A program made the position numbers and the translations under genes. This document shows positions 19,546 to 27,148 of a stretch of DNA of 64,000 bases, in pieces; position 1 is the first letter of the stretch; each line of letters starts with the position of its first letter. The notes below the pieces were generated by a model. That model was not told the origin of the DNA. It did no database searches and saw only the letters and a program-made list of their open reading frames with translations. Source of the DNA: Achromobacter sp. UMC71 (GTDB taxonomy: Bacteria > Pseudomonadota > Gammaproteobacteria > Burkholderiales > Burkholderiaceae_B); contig NZ_LZZT01000031.1 in the NCBI RefSeq assembly GCF_014170305.1, positions 1 through 64,000 on the forward strand, given 5' to 3'.

Positions 19546-19679
19546 TTTTCTACGTAGTCCTTGAAGTCGTTGTTAGCCGTCCCTCACTTCGAGGGCGCAC
19601 TATCCGCACTCAACTTCTCCGACCGGCGCGCCGCGGGTTTAGCGTCGCCCCTTGCCTTTCGTCAATTCCCTCACCGCCC

Positions 19680-19706
19680 TAAACCACCCCGTCTTCGCGC
19701 GGACAA
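19680..19706 (+). promoter_or_regulatory. Sigma-28 (FliA)-like promoter for the peptide operon
   Basis: TAAA at 19680-19683, exactly 15 bases, then GCGGACAA at 19699-19706. The flagellar class-3 consensus is TAAA-N15-GCCGATAA, so the -35 and spacing are perfect and the -10 matches at six of eight positions. Transcription would start near 19713, giving a leader of about 75 bases to the peptide ATG. A fliA gene is in the adjacent operon. Confidence 0.6.
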
Positions 19707-19777
19707 GTTATGCGAGCCGGCTGATACCCGGACTCTCCATCCAACGCATGCCGCGAGGCGTGCCGATGTCCTGAAAC

Positions 19778-19782
19778 AGGAG
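19778..19782 (+). promoter_or_regulatory. Ribosome-binding site of the 44-residue peptide
   Basis: AGGAG five bases before the ATG at 19788. This strong, well-spaced site is the best evidence that this very short frame is translated. Confidence 0.7.
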
Positions 19783-19787
19783 CAACC

Positions 19788-19922
19788 ATGAGCCAGCCCC
19801 CCGTTACCACTCCCCAGCCCGTCGCCGGCCAGAACGATCCCAAGCGCTTCACCTGGACCGCGTCCAACCAGCAGCGTCGTGGTCAATCCGTGCCCGTTCC
19901 CGCAGGCAGCAGCGGCAAGTAA
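19788..19922 (+). CDS. 44-residue peptide, putative substrate of the SagB-YcaO system
   Basis: A short gene with a strong AGGAG site, first in the operon and 42 bases before the SagB-YcaO gene. The product starts MSQPPVTTPQPVAGQNDPKR, continues FTWTASNQQRRGQSVPVP and ends AGSSGK. It is rich in Pro, Gln, Ser and Thr, has no Cys, is basic in its second half and has no signal peptide. YcaO enzymes act on ribosomal peptides, and precursors are usually small genes next to them, so this is the obvious candidate. Possible modification sites include T22, T24, S26, S34, S41, S42 (azoline-type), D17 or N16/N27 (hydroxylation), or Lys and the C-terminus for ATP-grasp ligation. An intrinsically disordered export substrate or chaperone-like peptide is an alternative. 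The modification role is inference. Confidence 0.6.
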   Translation: MSQPPVTTPQPVAGQNDPKRFTWTASNQQRRGQSVPVPAGSSGK

Positions 19923-19964
19923 GCGAACGAGGCCTGCGGCGGCAGCCCCGCGCAGGCGCCGCCG

Positions 19965-22145
19965 ATGCAACTGGATCTTCCTTATGTGTTGATGCCCGGA
20001 AGCCTGCTGCATGGCGAACGCCTGCAATGCCGGCTGCCGACGAGCACGCTGTCGCTGAATGCGCCGGCCCGCGTCTTGCGCGCCTTGCATGAATTCGACG
20101 GTAGCCTGACTCCACGCCAATGGCTGCAACGCCGGCAACGCGAAAACTGGCATGCCGAATCCGTCAACGGCCTGCTGCACACCTTGATCGAAGAAGGTGC
20201 GCTGGTCTGCGTTCACGACGCGCCGCAACACTTGTGGGCCTACGCCAAAAATCCTCGCACGTTGGGCCAACAACCCGATGCCAAGGCGCTGCGAGTGTTG
20301 ATGGATGTCGCCCAACAGCGTTTGAACGCACCGCCAGGCGATGGTGCAATAGCGCTCGATAGCGGTGGCCCGGCCGCCGCATTGCATGCGCTGCTGGCCA
20401 GGCGGCGGTCTCGGCGCAGCTTCGGCCTGGCCGCCGTGGACACACCGACGTTGACGTCTATCCTTTGGGCCGCCGCCGGCATCATCACCGAAGCCGACGC
20501 GACGCGGACCACCAGTCCATCGGCGGGCGCCCTTTATCCCCTGCACTATTTCTACGTCAACCTGCGGGTCGGCAATGCTGCGGGCGACGATGTACCGCGG
20601 GTACTGCCTACCGGGGTATACCGTCTTGCCGCGGGTCCTGTCGGCCGCTTGCATTACGTACCGATCGATACGGATCTGTCGCGCGCTTGCGCCGCGTTTT
20701 CCTCGCCGCAACTGCTGGACCAGGCACAGGGCGTACTGGTGATCGCGGCCGACTTCTCGGCCAGCGCGATGAAATACGGCCTGCGGGCGTTGTCCTACGT
20801 ACCGCTTGAGGCGGGCCATGCCGCCCAGAACGCCATGCTGGCGGCGGCATCAGGCGGTTGCCATGCGGTTGAGATCGGCGGCTTCATTGAAGACGAGCTG
20901 GGCCGTCTGCTGCGCTTGCCGACCGGCATCGTACCGATCACGACCGTGTTAATCGGCTCGGCAGGCTCCGAGTCCGACGCACCCTCTGATGACGAATTCG
21001 ACTGGGTCGACCTACACGCAGGCGGGGACGCTGGCTTTTATTTGTGCCGCGCCCGCTGCGACCCCTCGCATCCGTGGTCATGGGGACGCGATGCACAACC
21101 CGCCCGGGCCCGGCTGAAAGCCGTGATGGAAAGCCGCGAGCGCGCAGCGTTGCTGCAACCGCGGGACCTGGTGGCGGCGCGACGGCAAGATCTGCCCGGT
21201 GCCGTGCATCCGGCCCACGTGCTGCGCTATCGCGATGCCCAATACCGTCGACAGGCCTTTCCCTACCAACGCTTTGACGAGGGGGCCACCTACTGGTGGA
21301 AGGAAGCCCATGACGTATTCGCCGACCAGCCGTGCTTCATGCTGGCGGACCTGGTGTATCTGGAAGAAGCACTGACCGATCTGCGTCGCCCCACTGCCTA
21401 CACCAGCGGCAATACCTCCGGCGTCGCCTGTCATGCCTCAACAGAGGCGGCGCTGGAAAATGCGGCACTGGAATTGATTGAACGCGACGCCGTCGTGTGC
21501 GTGTGGCTGGGGCAGGCCGCCCACGCCGTGGATGAAGCCGCGCTGCCTGGGTTTGTGCAAGCCCGTGTGCAGCGCTTGCGGACGGCTGGCCTGCAGGTCG
21601 AACTGCGCAGCCTGCCATCGCCATACTGCCAGGTCGCCTTCTGTTTTGGGCAGTCGGTCTCGCACGCCTTCACGCGGGTCGCCAGCAGCGCTGGCTACAC
21701 GCTTGACTTGGCCATGGACCATGCGCTGATGGAACTGGAAGCGCAGGTGTACGTGACGATGCATCAACCCCAGCCGGCCGTCTGGCGCCCGGCGCAAGTG
21801 CAAGAAGCCGCCTGCCATGCCCAGCTATACCGGCAGAGAGCATATTTCCGCCGCGCCGACCACTTGGTGTCTTCACCGTTGCCGCCGCTGCGTCCCGCCA
21901 ACGGCGCGCAGGACTGGAACGGCCTGGTCGAGCACCTGCGTCGCGATGGTCAGCGGCTGATTGCCGTCGACCTGAGCGAGGGTGCGCCGCTGCGTACGCC
22001 TACCGTGCGCGCATTCATACCTGGCTTGATCCCACTGAAATTCGGTGTCGGGAACGCGGCTGAAGGGCACCCCGCCTATCAACGCACGTTGCAGGCCACT
22101 GGCGCACCTCGTCGCCAGCATGCCTTCCCCCACCCCTTCAATTGA
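19965..22145 (+). CDS. SagB-type dehydrogenase / YcaO fusion protein
   Basis: A 726-residue protein in three parts. Residues about 10-80 look like a small winged helix (LNAPARVLRALHEFDG...), perhaps a peptide-recognition element. Residues about 140-350 are nitroreductase-like, of the FMN-dependent SagB type (RRSRRSFG, TSPSAGALYPLHYF). Residues about 430-726 form a YcaO domain (AYTSGNTSGVACH, ENAALELIERDA) ending in a Pro/His/Phe tail (AFPHPFN). In thiazole/oxazole-modified peptides YcaO cyclodehydrates Ser/Thr/Cys using ATP and SagB oxidises the rings to azoles. A ThiF/E1-like partner, common in such systems, is not encoded here; the N-terminal region may replace it. The gene follows the 44-residue peptide and probably modifies it. 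Domain calls are firm; substrate and chemistry are inferred. Confidence 0.8.
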   Translation: MQLDLPYVLMPGSLLHGERLQCRLPTSTLSLNAPARVLRALHEFDGSLTPRQWLQRRQRENWHAESVNGLLHTLIEEGALVCVHDAPQHLWAYAKNPRTLGQQPDAKALRVLMDVAQQRLNAPPGDGAIALDSGGPAAALHALLARRRSRRSFGLAAVDTPTLTSILWAAAGIITEADATRTTSPSAGALYPLHYFYVNLRVGNAAGDDVPRVLPTGVYRLAAGPVGRLHYVPIDTDLSRACAAFSSPQLLDQAQGVLVIAADFSASAMKYGLRALSYVPLEAGHAAQNAMLAAASGGCHAVEIGGFIEDELGRLLRLPTGIVPITTVLIGSAGSESDAPSDDEFDWVDLHAGGDAGFYLCRARCDPSHPWSWGRDAQPARARLKAVMESRERAALLQPRDLVAARRQDLPGAVHPAHVLRYRDAQYRRQAFPYQRFDEGATYWWKEAHDVFADQPCFMLADLVYLEEALTDLRRPTAYTSGNTSGVACHASTEAALENAALELIERDAVVCVWLGQAAHAVDEAALPGFVQARVQRLRTAGLQVELRSLPSPYCQVAFCFGQSVSHAFTRVASSAGYTLDLAMDHALMELEAQVYVTMHQPQPAVWRPAQVQEAACHAQLYRQRAYFRRADHLVSSPLPPLRPANGAQDWNGLVEHLRRDGQRLIAVDLSEGAPLRTPTVRAFIPGLIPLKFGVGNAAEGHPAYQRTLQATGAPRRQHAFPHPFN

Positions 22146-22156
22146 AAGGCCCCGCC

Positions 22157-23059
22157 ATGACCCCGTTTCCGGTTCACGATGCGCCCGAGGCGCTGACGAT
22201 CGTCCAGCACCTGAAGGCGCAAACCCCGTTTGCCGACGCCTGCTCAGCGATGCAAGGCCAGACATCATCGCAATTGCTGGCGATTGCGTTGCCGCCCGGC
22301 CTTTACCAGGGATTGCAGGACGCCGCAATCCAGGCGATCGAGGCGCACGGCCTGCACGGCTGGCTGTCGGCCGAAGGCCGCTACGACGATCACAACTACC
22401 AGTCGCTATCGCTGGTGCACAACCCCGACATGCACGACCCCGGCGTGCACGACGTGCACCAGGCCACGCTGGGCACCTCAATGAATCCGATCAGCGAGTT
22501 CTACTACAACTCGGTGGAGCGCCATCGCACCCTGAAGAACACCTACTTCGATTCGTATGGCTTTCGGGTCCGCACGCCCGCGGCCCGGCTGGGCGCGTTG
22601 GGATCGTTCCTGGATCAGTGCGGCCTGACGCTGATCCGTTCCCGGCTATCGGTGCTGATCGGCAAACGCGGCATCACAGCGGATTTCATGGACGGCTGGC
22701 ACCGCGACGAGCCGGTGTTCGAGAACCTGCGACTGAACATCCCGCTGACGTCCGACCCGGCGTACCGCCTGCAGATCGAGCACGCCAAGGACACTCCCCA
22801 GGCCGATTCCGACACCATGACCGAGCACTTCCTGGCGCCCGGCCATGCCTACACCTTCAATACCAACATCCCCCACCGGGTGTATGTGAAAGAACCCAGC
22901 AATACGCCCCGCATCCACCTGGTGCTGGGGTTTGCGCCCTGGTTCGATCATGACGCCCAACGTGACAGCTGGCAGGCCAACCGGCACTTCGGCACGACGC
23001 ATCCCTTCGACCTGCTGCGTGGCGGCATGTTGCATCCCGACCTGAAGGCATCCACATGA
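22157..23059 (+). CDS. Putative 2-oxoglutarate/Fe(II) dioxygenase (aspartyl-hydroxylase-like)
   Basis: A 300-residue protein with jelly-roll dioxygenase features: GWHRDEPVFENLRLNIPL supplies an HxD-like pair around residue 181, NIPHRVYV supplies the distal His near 239, and the following IHLVLGF strand carries an Arg near 251 for 2-oxoglutarate. This arrangement resembles the aspartyl/asparaginyl beta-hydroxylase fold. The start is the ATG at 22157 with AAAGG seven bases upstream; the upstream stop of SagB-YcaO is 12 bases away. Between a YcaO enzyme and an ATP-grasp enzyme it is a likely tailoring hydroxylase for the peptide. Family assignment is moderate and the substrate is unknown. Confidence 0.65.
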   Translation: MTPFPVHDAPEALTIVQHLKAQTPFADACSAMQGQTSSQLLAIALPPGLYQGLQDAAIQAIEAHGLHGWLSAEGRYDDHNYQSLSLVHNPDMHDPGVHDVHQATLGTSMNPISEFYYNSVERHRTLKNTYFDSYGFRVRTPAARLGALGSFLDQCGLTLIRSRLSVLIGKRGITADFMDGWHRDEPVFENLRLNIPLTSDPAYRLQIEHAKDTPQADSDTMTEHFLAPGHAYTFNTNIPHRVYVKEPSNTPRIHLVLGFAPWFDHDAQRDSWQANRHFGTTHPFDLLRGGMLHPDLKAST

Positions 23060-24174
23060 AACACAATATCGTTCTGCTCGCCTCGCACAGCCGCGAAAGC
23101 GCCGCCAAGGAAAAGCAGTACCACGCCGCGGCCCACGCGTTGGACCTGGACGTCGTTCCCTACCCCGACGCCCATACCCTGGGTGTGTTCGCCTGCAGCG
23201 ACTTTCGTAGCGTGGATGCAGCCAATCTCGCCGCGCTGCACCGTGTAGCCGGACCCGATGTCCTGGCCACCACTATTGCCACGCAAAAATCCCTGGCCTA
23301 TCGCCATTTCGCGCGCTGTGGTTTCAGCACGCTTTGGACGCATGCTCCCATGCGCGCCGAAGACCTGCTGCTGGACCTGTCCTACGCCATCATCGTCAAG
23401 CCGGACAAGGGCAGCGGCTCGTTCGCCGAGCACCCCTGGGCCTACCAGCGCTATGACAGCCTGCGCCACTTTCATGACTGGCTGGTGGCCCAGGATCTGC
23501 TGGAAGCCTTCCTGGCCTATCAGAACGACCCCAACTCCTGGTACGGCCGGTATCTGACGATGGAGTACATCGGCGACAGCGACGTGTATACCGCGGCGGC
23601 CGTGTCCGGTCCGGAAAAGATCGTGGTCCACGAAGGCAGCCGCCTGCGATTCCCGCGCGATTCGATGCAGTGTGAATGGATGCTGTTGGGCCAACACCAC
23701 CCCCGCCACGAGCAGATCGGACGCATGATCCAGTCGCTGCACGATATCGGCCTGCGGCAGTCCATCATCTATATACAGTGCGTGGAAAAGGACGGCGAGC
23801 TGTGTCCCATCGACATCAACCTGCGTCCCGGCACCATGCCGGATCGGGCTTTCCACGGACTGGGCCTGCCGTTCTACCCCGCCGCGCTGGCCTACATGCT
23901 AGGCCTGGCACAAACCCTGGAATTCTCCTGGCCAACTCCCTATGTGGGCATCAGGCGGCTGGTGTTACCCTTGCAGCATGGCCGACGCCAGGCGGCATTC
24001 GGTGCGGGATGCGTACCGTTGATTCGAGAGCTGGCGTACGATTCAAGCCGCCCCTACGACCTTGGCCACGCATGGCCCATGTTTGCGGTCACCGGGCACG
24101 ATGCGACGCACTGCGCCCAGCTTGCCGAATCCCTGGCAGGCGATCTGCAACTGTCCGCCGTCGCCCCTCTCTGA
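23056..24174 (+). CDS. ATP-grasp enzyme, first of two in the island
   Basis: A 372-residue protein whose ATG overlaps the preceding stop (ATGA). IIVKPDKGSGSF near residue 112 is a nucleotide-binding Lys and glycine loop, and CPIDINLRPGTMPD near 251 provides the metal-binding D-x-N strand typical of ATP-grasp ligases. These enzymes join a carboxylate to an amine or hydroxyl via an acyl phosphate. In peptide clusters they install macrolactam or macrolactone links or add amino acids. It is probably the third modifying enzyme of this operon. The substrate is not known. Confidence 0.7.
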   Translation: MKHNIVLLASHSRESAAKEKQYHAAAHALDLDVVPYPDAHTLGVFACSDFRSVDAANLAALHRVAGPDVLATTIATQKSLAYRHFARCGFSTLWTHAPMRAEDLLLDLSYAIIVKPDKGSGSFAEHPWAYQRYDSLRHFHDWLVAQDLLEAFLAYQNDPNSWYGRYLTMEYIGDSDVYTAAAVSGPEKIVVHEGSRLRFPRDSMQCEWMLLGQHHPRHEQIGRMIQSLHDIGLRQSIIYIQCVEKDGELCPIDINLRPGTMPDRAFHGLGLPFYPAALAYMLGLAQTLEFSWPTPYVGIRRLVLPLQHGRRQAAFGAGCVPLIRELAYDSSRPYDLGHAWPMFAVTGHDATHCAQLAESLAGDLQLSAVAPL

Positions 24175-24197
24175 TCTTCCTCTGCCGCGCCATTGCC

Positions 24198-24761
24198 ATG
24201 ACCCAAGCCCCCGTTCCCCCACCCTTTCTAGAACACTACGCCCAAGCGCTGGAGCGCGGCGACAACGACGCCGCACTGGCCGTGCTGCAGCACGCCCGAC
24301 AGGCGCAGCCTCGCTCCGGTGAAGTCCTGGCGGTATTGGCCGCGCACCACATGCAACGCGGCGAACCCGATGCGGCCGAGGCCGCCTTCATTGGCGCCTT
24401 GCAGCTTGAACCCGTGCTGGCCACCGCACGCTTTCAGCTGGGCCTGCTGCAGTTCACCAGCGCGCGGCCCTTGGCCGCGTTCCAGACCTGGCAACCGCTC
24501 GAAGACCTCGGTGAAGTCCACTTCCTGGTGCTGTTCAAGCGCGCCTTCGCGGCGCTGGCGATCGACGCCTTCGACGATGCGCTGCTGCTGCTTGAAAAAG
24601 GCATCGCCAACAATCAAGAGAATGCGCCGCTGAACCACGACATGCGCATGGTCGCCGCGCATATCCAGACCCTGCAAGGCCGCGCCGACGACCCCGCGCC
24701 TGGCGAACAAAACGAAGCCGCAACCCAGTTTGTGCTGGCATCCTACAAGCAGAACCTGTAG
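24198..24761 (+). CDS. TPR-repeat protein of the peptide operon
   Basis: 187 residues beginning MTQAPVPPPFLEHYAQALER, with three to four tetratricopeptide-like helical pairs (ALERGDNDAALAVLQHARQAQP, RGEPDAAEAAFIGALQLEP and a later AIDAFDDALLLLEKGI). There is no signal peptide. TPR proteins act as scaffolds or as chaperones for secretion substrates. Located between the ATP-grasp gene (23 bases before) and the 128-residue gene (8 bases after), it may hold the peptide or its enzymes, or guide the peptide to the export apparatus encoded opposite. That role is speculative. Confidence 0.6.
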   Translation: MTQAPVPPPFLEHYAQALERGDNDAALAVLQHARQAQPRSGEVLAVLAAHHMQRGEPDAAEAAFIGALQLEPVLATARFQLGLLQFTSARPLAAFQTWQPLEDLGEVHFLVLFKRAFAALAIDAFDDALLLLEKGIANNQENAPLNHDMRMVAAHIQTLQGRADDPAPGEQNEAATQFVLASYKQNL

Positions 24762-24769
24762 GCCCTACG

Positions 24770-25156
24770 ATGATTGACGGCATTGGGCGCCTGGCCCAGC
24801 TTATTCAGCAGCGGACCGCGGCCGGCGGACGCGCGGGCAATACCAATAAGGCCGACAAGGCCATCCGCGCCAAGGGCTCGGCCAAGACAGAGGAACCCCC
24901 GGCGTTCACCGAACTCGTGATCCGTGTCGGGGCCCTGAACCCCGATGACCCCGGCAGGGAGCGCAAAGCCTTTCGGTACTTTCTGGAAGCTGCCCTGCTC
25001 TCGGACCTGGGCACGAACCTGATCAATGACCCTAAATTCCATCAGCTGGTGGACATCGTTCAGCAGCGCATGGAAGCGCAGCCTGAACTGTTGGCGGCCA
25101 GCCGGCGCGCCGCGCGCTTGCTGCTGGCCATGCCCAAAGAAACGACCGAAAAATAA
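24770..25156 (+). CDS. Uncharacterised 128-residue protein closing the peptide operon
   Basis: Starts MIDGIGRLAQLIQQRT; has a flexible basic, Gly/Ala-rich segment to about residue 42, then a compact helical part (AFTELVIRVGALNPDD, RKAFRYFLEAALLSDLG, NDPKFHQLVDIVQQRMEA). I do not recognise a family. It follows the TPR gene by 8 bases and ends just before a shared terminator. The floppy N-terminus plus helical body is compatible with an exported protein or a secretion chaperone, but nothing in the sequence proves it. Confidence 0.5.
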   Translation: MIDGIGRLAQLIQQRTAAGGRAGNTNKADKAIRAKGSAKTEEPPAFTELVIRVGALNPDDPGRERKAFRYFLEAALLSDLGTNLINDPKFHQLVDIVQQRMEAQPELLAASRRAARLLLAMPKETTEK

Positions 25157-25180
25157 AACGGCGCCCGAGGGCGCCGCTTG
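25147..25180. terminator. Bidirectional terminator between the convergent operons
   Basis: CGGCGCC and GGCGCCG form a stem with a CGA loop. On the minus strand the hairpin is followed by TTTTATTTTT, an excellent terminator for the flagellar operon. The plus-strand tail is weak, but the same hairpin directly follows the last gene of the peptide operon. Confidence 0.7.
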
Positions 25181-26299
25181 TCACGTGCGAATCCAGTCCG
25201 CCAGCGACCGGCCGTCCGGCGCCTCGACGCCGCGTAGTGCCCGCAAAGCCAGCGCCTGGAGCTCGTCTGGATTCTGCAATGCGCCGCTCAACACCGCCTG
25301 GGCGAAACGCGCCGACAGCGACGCCGGGTCCAGGCGCAGGGCCAGCGCTATGTGGTGTTCGGCCTCATCGTGCTGGCCGGCCAGGGCCAGGCCAATGGCC
25401 ACCGCGCCATGGCTTTCGCCGAAGTTTCGGTCCAGTTCAAGGGCTTGTTGGAACGCCATGGCGGCGCCCGCCACATCGCGGCCCAGCAGCCGTGCCCAAC
25501 CCAACCCGTGCCAACTGCCGATATGCTCGGGCATCAGGGCCGTGGCCCGCAGAAATGCGGCCTGGGCCGCACCGGCATCCTGCAGCAGCAAATGCGCGAT
25601 GCCCATCGACGACCAGGCCCGCCCTTCGTTTGGCCGCGCCTGCACCACCGGCGCCAGCGCCGCCAGGGCGCCAGGCGCATCCTTGATCGCCAAGGCCAAA
25701 GCGCCCCGCGCGGTCAACGCCTCCAGCGACGGCGGCTCGCCAGCCAGCGCCAGATCAGACCACAGCCGGGCCGCGGCGAAATCGCCGACATCCACGGCCA
25801 TCAGGCTTAGCACGCCGGCAGCCTCGGGTTGGGTACGCAACAGGTCGGCACGCATGCCGGCCAGCGCCAGGCTTTCTTTCAGCCGCCCAAGGAAATGCAG
25901 CGTACGCAAGCGGTTGGCCCAGGCGTGGTCGGGCAGTTGCCCGGATGCCTGCAGTGCCGACCAGTCGGCCTCGGCTTCGTCATGCCGGCCCGCATAATGC
26001 AGCAAGCTGGCTTTTGCGGCTGCCAGATCCGCATCGTCCGGATAGCGCTGGCAAAGCGCCTGCTGCAATGCCAGCGCCTCGTCCCAGCGACCCTGCGCGG
26101 CCAGCCAGGCGCCGCGTCGGTACGCCAGGTACGGAGCATCGCCCGCGCTGGCCTGCGCCGCGTCCAGATAGGCCCCGGCTCGTTCGTGCAGGCCCAGGCT
26201 CAGGGCCAGTTCGAACGCGTCCACCGCCAAGGCGGTGTTGTCCGGATCTTGCCGCAGGTAGCCGTCAAAACGGTCCAGGCGGTCTATGGGGTTCGACAT
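25181..26299 (-). CDS. TPR-repeat protein at the end of the flagellar operon
   Basis: 372 residues of consecutive tetratricopeptide-like repeats (YLRQDPDNTALAVDAFELA, AAQGRWDEALALQQALCQRYP, GAAMAFQQALELDRNFGE and others), no signal peptide. I start it at the ATG at 26299 (MSNPIDRLDRF), which has AGGA upstream; an in-frame start 11 codons earlier is possible. It follows fliA by 61 bases and ends at the terminator. Its partner TPR protein lies across that terminator in the peptide operon. A cytosolic scaffold or export chaperone role is plausible but not shown. Confidence 0.6.
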   Translation of the reverse strand: MSNPIDRLDRFDGYLRQDPDNTALAVDAFELALSLGLHERAGAYLDAAQASAGDAPYLAYRRGAWLAAQGRWDEALALQQALCQRYPDDADLAAAKASLLHYAGRHDEAEADWSALQASGQLPDHAWANRLRTLHFLGRLKESLALAGMRADLLRTQPEAAGVLSLMAVDVGDFAAARLWSDLALAGEPPSLEALTARGALALAIKDAPGALAALAPVVQARPNEGRAWSSMGIAHLLLQDAGAAQAAFLRATALMPEHIGSWHGLGWARLLGRDVAGAAMAFQQALELDRNFGESHGAVAIGLALAGQHDEAEHHIALALRLDPASLSARFAQAVLSGALQNPDELQALALRALRGVEAPDGRSLADWIRT

Positions 26300-26360
26300 G
26301 GCAAGGATTCCTGTAATACGAAATCGGTTCAAGGGATTAGCGTAGCGCGATCCGCGGCAG

Positions 26361-27137
26361 TCAGAAATCGGCCGACGATTGCCGGTACTTCGCCAGTTCG
26401 TTGCGCAGCATTTCCAATGCCCGCTTGTGCAACTGCGAAATCCGGCCTTTGGTCAGCCCCAGTTCGGCCGCGATGTCCTGAAAAGGGACGTCCTGCATAT
26501 AGTGGGCCCGCACGATATGACGCTCTCGCTCGGGCAAGGCCGTGACCAGCGCCAGCACGCGGTCGCGCAACTGCTTGAGTTCGACCTGTTCGTAGGCGCC
26601 CAGGCCGTTGGCCGCCTGGCCCGCCTGCCACTCGATCAGGCCGGAGCCTTCCAGCAGCACGCCCAGCGCTACGCCCACCCCCACGGCAGCCAGCCGGCGG
26701 AACAAAGCTTCGGTCGATTCCATGCCGTCGTCCTCGCCGTCATCTTCGGCCCACGACGCCATGCGGTCTTCGTTGGCGGTCAGGCGGCGCTGGATCGACA
26801 GCTGCTGCTGGCGCTCGGTCAGCTTTTCCAGGCCATTCAGGATGGAGCCGGCCATGCGGGTCGTGGCATACGTCTTGAACGACGCTCCCAGCCCGGGCTG
26901 GTAACGGTCCACGCATTCCATCAGGCCCAGCGACGCATATTGCAGATAGTCGTCGAACTCGAAGTCCTGCCCGCCCCGCCGCGAATACATGCGGGCCGCG
27001 ATCGCGCGGGCATAGGGCAGATACCGGGTCACCAGCCGGTCGCGCAGCGTCTGAGTGGGCGCCTCGCGGTAGGCGAGCCACAGCCGGTCCTCTTCGGGTA
27101 GAAGCGGCCAGTCCGATTCGTAGGAGCTTTTGCTCAT
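26361..27137 (-). CDS. fliA: Flagellar sigma factor sigma-28 (FliA)
   Basis: A 258-residue sigma-70-family protein. The sigma-2 region includes DFEFDDYLQYASLGLMECVDRY and FKTYATTRMAGSILNGL; sigma-4 ends with PFQDIAAELGLTKGRISQLHKRAL, a helix-turn-helix reading the -35 element. The middle part is acidic and unusual (EDDGEDDG), then loosely conserved before sigma-4. ATG at 27137 is preferred; a TTG at 27152 overlapping the fliP stop would add five residues. FliA normally transcribes late genes such as flagellin. Here two sigma-28-like promoters precede the peptide operon and the 2OG-oxygenase gene. No FlgM anti-sigma gene is visible in the window. Confidence 0.9.
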   Translation of the reverse strand: MSKSSYESDWPLLPEEDRLWLAYREAPTQTLRDRLVTRYLPYARAIAARMYSRRGGQDFEFDDYLQYASLGLMECVDRYQPGLGASFKTYATTRMAGSILNGLEKLTERQQQLSIQRRLTANEDRMASWAEDDGEDDGMESTEALFRRLAAVGVGVALGVLLEGSGLIEWQAGQAANGLGAYEQVELKQLRDRVLALVTALPERERHIVRAHYMQDVPFQDIAAELGLTKGRISQLHKRALEMLRNELAKYRQSSADF

Positions 27138-27148
27138 AGCCAGGGCGC

